From: Chionis minor
Lineage: Eukaryota; Chordata; Aves; Charadriiformes; Chionididae
Direction: 5' to 3'
DNA: 64,000 nt
Assembly (NCBI GenBank): GCA_013398295.1
Contig: VZSF01000634.1
Span: 934,366-998,365, forward strand
Part shown: positions 59,706 through 64,000 of the stretch, in pieces
How positions within the stretch are numbered: position 1 is the stretch's first letter
Layout of the letters: every line of letters starts with the position of its first letter
The notes under the pieces: model-generated
What the model saw: only the letters and a program-made list of their open reading frames with translations
Databases searched by the model: none
What the model was told of the DNA's origin: nothing
Translations under genes and position numbers: made by a program

Positions 59706-60547
59706 GGACTTTATTAAACTATTATTTTTTTTAACATTGTGACTTTTGTCAGTGTTCTGAATGGGCCCAAACCCACCAGCTAGCCAGTGCAAGGGATGCC
59801 AGGTGGTTGACTGTTGGCCTCTTAATGCCCACGGCCAGAAAAGTGATGGTGATTCTTGGCAGGAGAAGGGAGGGGAGTCACTCAGTGCAATGCTTGGGAG
59901 TTTTTGTGGGTTTTTTCTTATGACACAGGGATCTTCCATGGAGGCATGGGAAAGTTAAAGTCCCATTTTTTCTATGTAAAGTGAAAAAGACCTTCATTCA
60001 AACTTAGCAAATAATTGCTTTTTTTTTTAACAACATTACCTGGTGGTTATGTGTGGTTTTGGGAAGGGTGTGTGTGTATGTTTGTTTTTACTGTAAGGCG
60101 ACATAAATTTAACTCTGAAATCTGCTATTGAGGAAAAAGGGAATTCTCCTCAGCCCCAGCTACCGAGCTTTCCGAGGCTTGAGGCAGCAATCTGCAAACT
60201 GTCAGGTCCAATTAAAGCAAATGGCTGGAGCTGTTTTTCTCCCTCCTGGAGAGAATACAGTTCATCAAAAGCCAGAAGGAAATTTCATCGGGCTCATGAG
60301 CAATTATCTTGTGGGATGTAATAAGAGAGATACACTAGATGCCCAGTGTGAACTTTCACTTATAATCACTCTTAATTCTCCAGTGGGCAGATAAGCACTG
60401 ATCTCGCCAATTTAAAGCCTGAAGTGTTTGTGTTCAGTAGAAGCTGGTAGAGGGAACTTGTTCTTTTGTAGGGTTTGACTGATGTTGACTTGTAAATCTG
60501 AATTTTGAACATCCCTGACCTGGAGAAAGATATTGCCCCTTTCTGTG

Positions 60548-60977
60548 TGTTGTGGGTTAACCCAGGTAGGGGGGTAAGCACCACACGCCATCCCCAGCGG
60601 GACAGGGGAGAGAACTGGAACGGTAGGATAGAGGAAGCAGGACTTCATCAGGTATAATAGTTGCTTGGGAAGGCAAACACCATTACTCCACATGTGCCCC
60701 CCTTCCTGTTTCTTTCCCCCAGCTTTTATTGCTGAGCACAATGTCCTGTGGGATATCCCTTTGGTCAGTTGGGGTCGGCTCTCCAGGCCGTGTTCCCTCC
60801 CAAATTCTTGTGCACCCCCAGCCTACTCGCTGGCAGGGCAGTGTGAGAAACAGGAAAGGCTTTAATAACTGTGTAAGCACTGATCAGCAACAGCTAAAAA
60901 CATCAGCGTGTGAGCAACCAGAGCACCATACAAGCACTATGAAGAAAATTGACTCTATCCCAGCCAAAACCAGTACG
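60548..60977 (-). mobile_element. Solo ERVL LTR with 5-base target duplication
   Basis: On the minus strand it starts tactggttttggctgggata, has agcgagtaggctgggggtgc, aaagggatatcccacagg, a TATA-like caataaaagctgggg, and ends gggttaacccacaaca. This is the common avian ERVL LTR. It is flanked by CTGTG at 60543-60547 and 60978-60982. The first two bases read CG instead of TG. The usual segment with the polyadenylation signal between the U3/R part and the end is missing, so the copy carries an internal deletion. Confidence 0.88.
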
Positions 60978-60982
60978 CTGTG

Positions 60983-63900
60983 GTATGCCACAGCTTCTGT
61001 TGCTGGAAGCCTGTGACAGCTGTTTATTTTTGGCTTACTGGTGGTGTTTCCCAAAGGTTATGTTTGCATTTGTATGTTTTAAAGCAAATATTGACCTACT
61101 GTGCAATCCAGGTTATTTCATGGGTCTGGTCCCTTAGTTAGCATGGAGTTGATTCATTAAAAATACTCTGCTATATCTTTGTCCCTGGTAGGTCATGTAG
61201 CCGATACTGTCACTTTCTATTTAACTTAATTTGTTACTCCATTTTTTTATCCCTTTTCGGTCCATAGAACTTGGTGACAAAAGCAGTTTCGATGGAGGTT
61301 ATGCAGATGAGTGTTTGTTTTTTGAAACAGGTTCACTTTTCTATGTGTGTTGTCATCACAGGTGGGTTGAAGTTTGAGTAAAGTGGGAATTGAAGGTTCA
61401 AGGCTAACTCAGTTCTGATTTGATAGCTCTAGAAGACTACAAGCTCTTCGTGCATACCTTCACACCCAGCTGGAAGAACTTCTCTGATTCTGGTGTATTT
61501 CTTGAGACTTCAGCCATATTGAAGCTGTAGTTTTTTGAATCCTGTGACTGAAATTAAGGAGAGGTGTCTTCTACCTGAGACTTCAGTTGTGGTGGTCCTG
61601 GATCTGAAAGTAGGCAGTACTTTTTTGTCTGTTTAGCTTCAAAAAGAAAAGAGGACTTCACAGCATTCAGGTATAACAACAAAGGACTCTCAGCCGCATT
61701 GTTTGTACTTAAAACCAAGAAATTTAAATTTTGTAACAAAGAAAATAGAAGATAAGCCTGCAGGGGGGTTTAGATACCATCTCACCCTTCAGAAGCGCAT
61801 AGGAAGCTGAGCTTGGCTTGTGGAGCCAGGTTTTTTCCTAGTGGATCCTCCTTGCAGTCCAGATGATAGTGCAGTATATGCAAACTATTAAACGTAGAGG
61901 TACTGCCTTTCCCCCAAAGGGCCAAGTGGTGGTACCTCTGCATCTCATTTTCTTGTTTGCTGTGATGGATTTTCTTCTTCCGGTGATGTCTTTTACAGCA
62001 TGAAGACAGCGTGACCTTGAGACTTGAGTCACTCCACTGGGATTATTGTAATCTGGTGCTTCTGGCTCTGCCGCGGACAGTCTCAGAAGAATCACCTAGT
62101 GTTCCTCTCTCTCAATTCTGAATGAGGATCTTGGCTTTTGTCCAGTTACCTCTTGTGCTCTTCTTTAGCTAAGCAGAGCCCACCTTTGACTGTGTTTCGT
62201 GCAGCAGCTGGATCAGTTGGCTTTTGTGTCGGCTGAAGCTATTAGGTACTGCCATACTTGCACATAATGAACCTAAAAATGTAAGATGTGTAACTTCTTT
62301 GTAATTTCTTCCGGCTTTATGATCTATTCCGACGTGGTTTGCCATTTTTTAGGAAACCAGAATGCTGGGGTCAAACTTCTCAGAGGGATTTGCACAAAAC
62401 AACTGCTACTGAATGTTAATAAATTTGCTGGGGGTTCTTTTAGGCCTGCATCCTTTAACAAGGTAAAGGAATAGATAGCAAGCCAGCGTGGTAACCGCTG
62501 AAAGTATCGCTCCTACAACTCCAAAGGGAAGGCAACTCAGTGCTAGGATACAATCAGTGTAAATTGAATGTGAAATTCAGTTTAGGCAAAACAGATCAAT
62601 GGACTGGCATTTGTAAAGGATAAGTGTTGATTGTAGAGATAAAACGCGCTCAATGGGACCTTCTTTAAGCATATCGCCTGGCTAGTTATTTTTAGCATTT
62701 CCTCTCTCAGTGTCCCAGTATTTCAGGATGTGTGCCTGCTCTTACACAGTGAAGCTGAACTGACAAGATATTAATCCCTGAGCAAAGGCATATTAATCAC
62801 CTGCTTTATTCTGTTTATGTAATACAGTTAAATATACTTTGAGAGCAGGTGAGGTACAGGGCATGGAAATGGTTTTAACCTCATGCAGACTTTCTTGATT
62901 GATTGGTTTTAACGGCAGCCGCTGCCCAGTTTCTCATTTTTTTCTGCAGAGAGTAATTTGTCAGTAGAATGGCTTCATTTATCTGCTGTTGATATTTAAG
63001 ATACAGAAACATCATCTGCTTTTCTTTCCCCCTCTGTGCCAGTGAGGCTATTTAGCAAAATTTAGATTAACCAGAAATCCTGACCACACAAGGAAATGTG
63101 AAGCACAGAATCATTCAGACCTTGTGGCGTTGCAGCGGAATATTAAACTATTTACTTCAGCCAATTCTGCAGATCCTTTTGGTGGGCTGAGGGGGGGAAT
63201 TTCATGGGTTTAGTCTATTTTCTAGTGGTAAAGTGTGTCACGCAGTGGCGGAGGTGGTGTCACACCGTAGAAGATCAGCTAGTGCTGGGAACTAAGAGTT
63301 TGTACCTGCTGTGCTGTAATTAGACCTGCGGATTTGCAACATGACTGGGCTCCCCAGCCGTCTTCGTCTTAGCCGCAAAACATCAAGCCTTGGAAACTGC
63401 CTTCTCCAAAACGGAGAGTGGAGCCTTACTAGACTTTTGGTCTCAGTGGCTAAACACGGCCTGATCTGACAGTGCTGCTCTTTGTGTGAGCAAGGGCTGT
63501 GGAATGAGATCTGGAAGACAATGAACAACTAACTGGGCCTGACTTCATGGTTTTCCACATCAGGAAGCGGGATTTGTACTAGTGCTGTCGTATGAGGTAG
63601 TATTAACCCCCAGTGTTTGTGAATTAATAATTTGTTGAAACGACTGTTCTGAAAGCAAAGAATCTTCATCTGTGTTAAGTTTCAATATTAGCCCTTATGC
63701 TAAAGTTATTTTTCTCGTTTAGTAGGGTTTTCTGTATAGGTAATAGAAGGCACTATTACCAGGCAGCTTCTAAGAAGAGGCAAGGGTTTTGTTTGAGTAG
63801 TGGGGACTGAGTTGAGTAGATGATAAACTTGGTTCTGAAGAAATGGGAGAGAATTAGAATATGTATTTCCATAGGAGGACTTTTGGGCCCAATATGAACA

Positions 63901-64000
63901 AACTTCCTAGAAAGCCAAAGTTCAGAGCAGGCAAGGAGAGAGATTTGCAAGTGGCAAGCTGAGTACTGGATTGGAGTTGAGATGATAAAACGCCGTGGGA
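60983..64000. other. Right-end stretch, nothing recognised
   Basis: AT-rich unique sequence without a supported exon or a clear mobile element. Short open frames only. Confidence 0.45.

Noticed and set aside
1..64000. Bacterial systems, CRISPR arrays, operons
   Set aside because: Introns with GT-AG borders, CR1 LINEs and CpG islands show this is bird nuclear DNA; no regularly spaced repeats were seen.

Overview
This is vertebrate nuclear DNA, almost certainly from a bird. It holds at least ten CR1 LINE fragments with the avian 3' end (tails of the ATTCTATGAT type), an avian ERVL-type solo LTR, large introns, CpG-island promoters and no compact operon-like coding. The species cannot be named. 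There is one N at 41563 and a 136-base N run at 55342-55477.

The only gene I can reconstruct is on the minus strand, from the start codon at 41164 to the stop at 6877. It encodes a GPP130/GOLIM4-family Golgi type II membrane protein. I placed 14 coding exons from splice sites, reading phase and family resemblance: 40978-41164, 33497-33571, 32174-32223, 29720-29773, 25390-25540, 22113-22195, 17906-18061, 17495-17773, 16646-16803, 12801-13009, 10062-10129, 9588-9752, 8412-8483 and 6877-6987. Every join keeps phase and the exons sum to 1818 bases (605 codons plus stop). Conserved parts are the short cytosolic tail, signal anchor, lumenal coiled coil and the acidic C-terminal motif [14 protein letters not shown]. 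The middle is diverged, and an in-frame block of about 28 coiled-coil residues expected between 22113 and 18061 was not found. Divergence from human GOLIM4, as remembered, suggests a paralogue rather than the strict orthologue.

Layout: 1-6876 is downstream sequence with a possible 3' UTR, one CR1 and a GC-rich block at the left edge. 6877-41164 is the gene, with six plus-strand (antisense) CR1 fragments in its introns. 40850-41690 is its CpG-island promoter with a GGA tract. 41700-53190 is gene-poor with two CR1 pieces. 53190-55315 is repeat-rich: a CR1 3' end with a partly open reverse-transcriptase C-terminus, a plus-strand LTR and an abutting minus-strand ERVL-like LTR. 55342-55850 is a gap inside a second CpG island that may start a gene on either strand. 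55850-64000 has no exon I can support, only an old CR1 relic and a solo ERVL LTR with a clear 5-base target duplication.

No CRISPR array, tRNA, rRNA or bacterial system is present.
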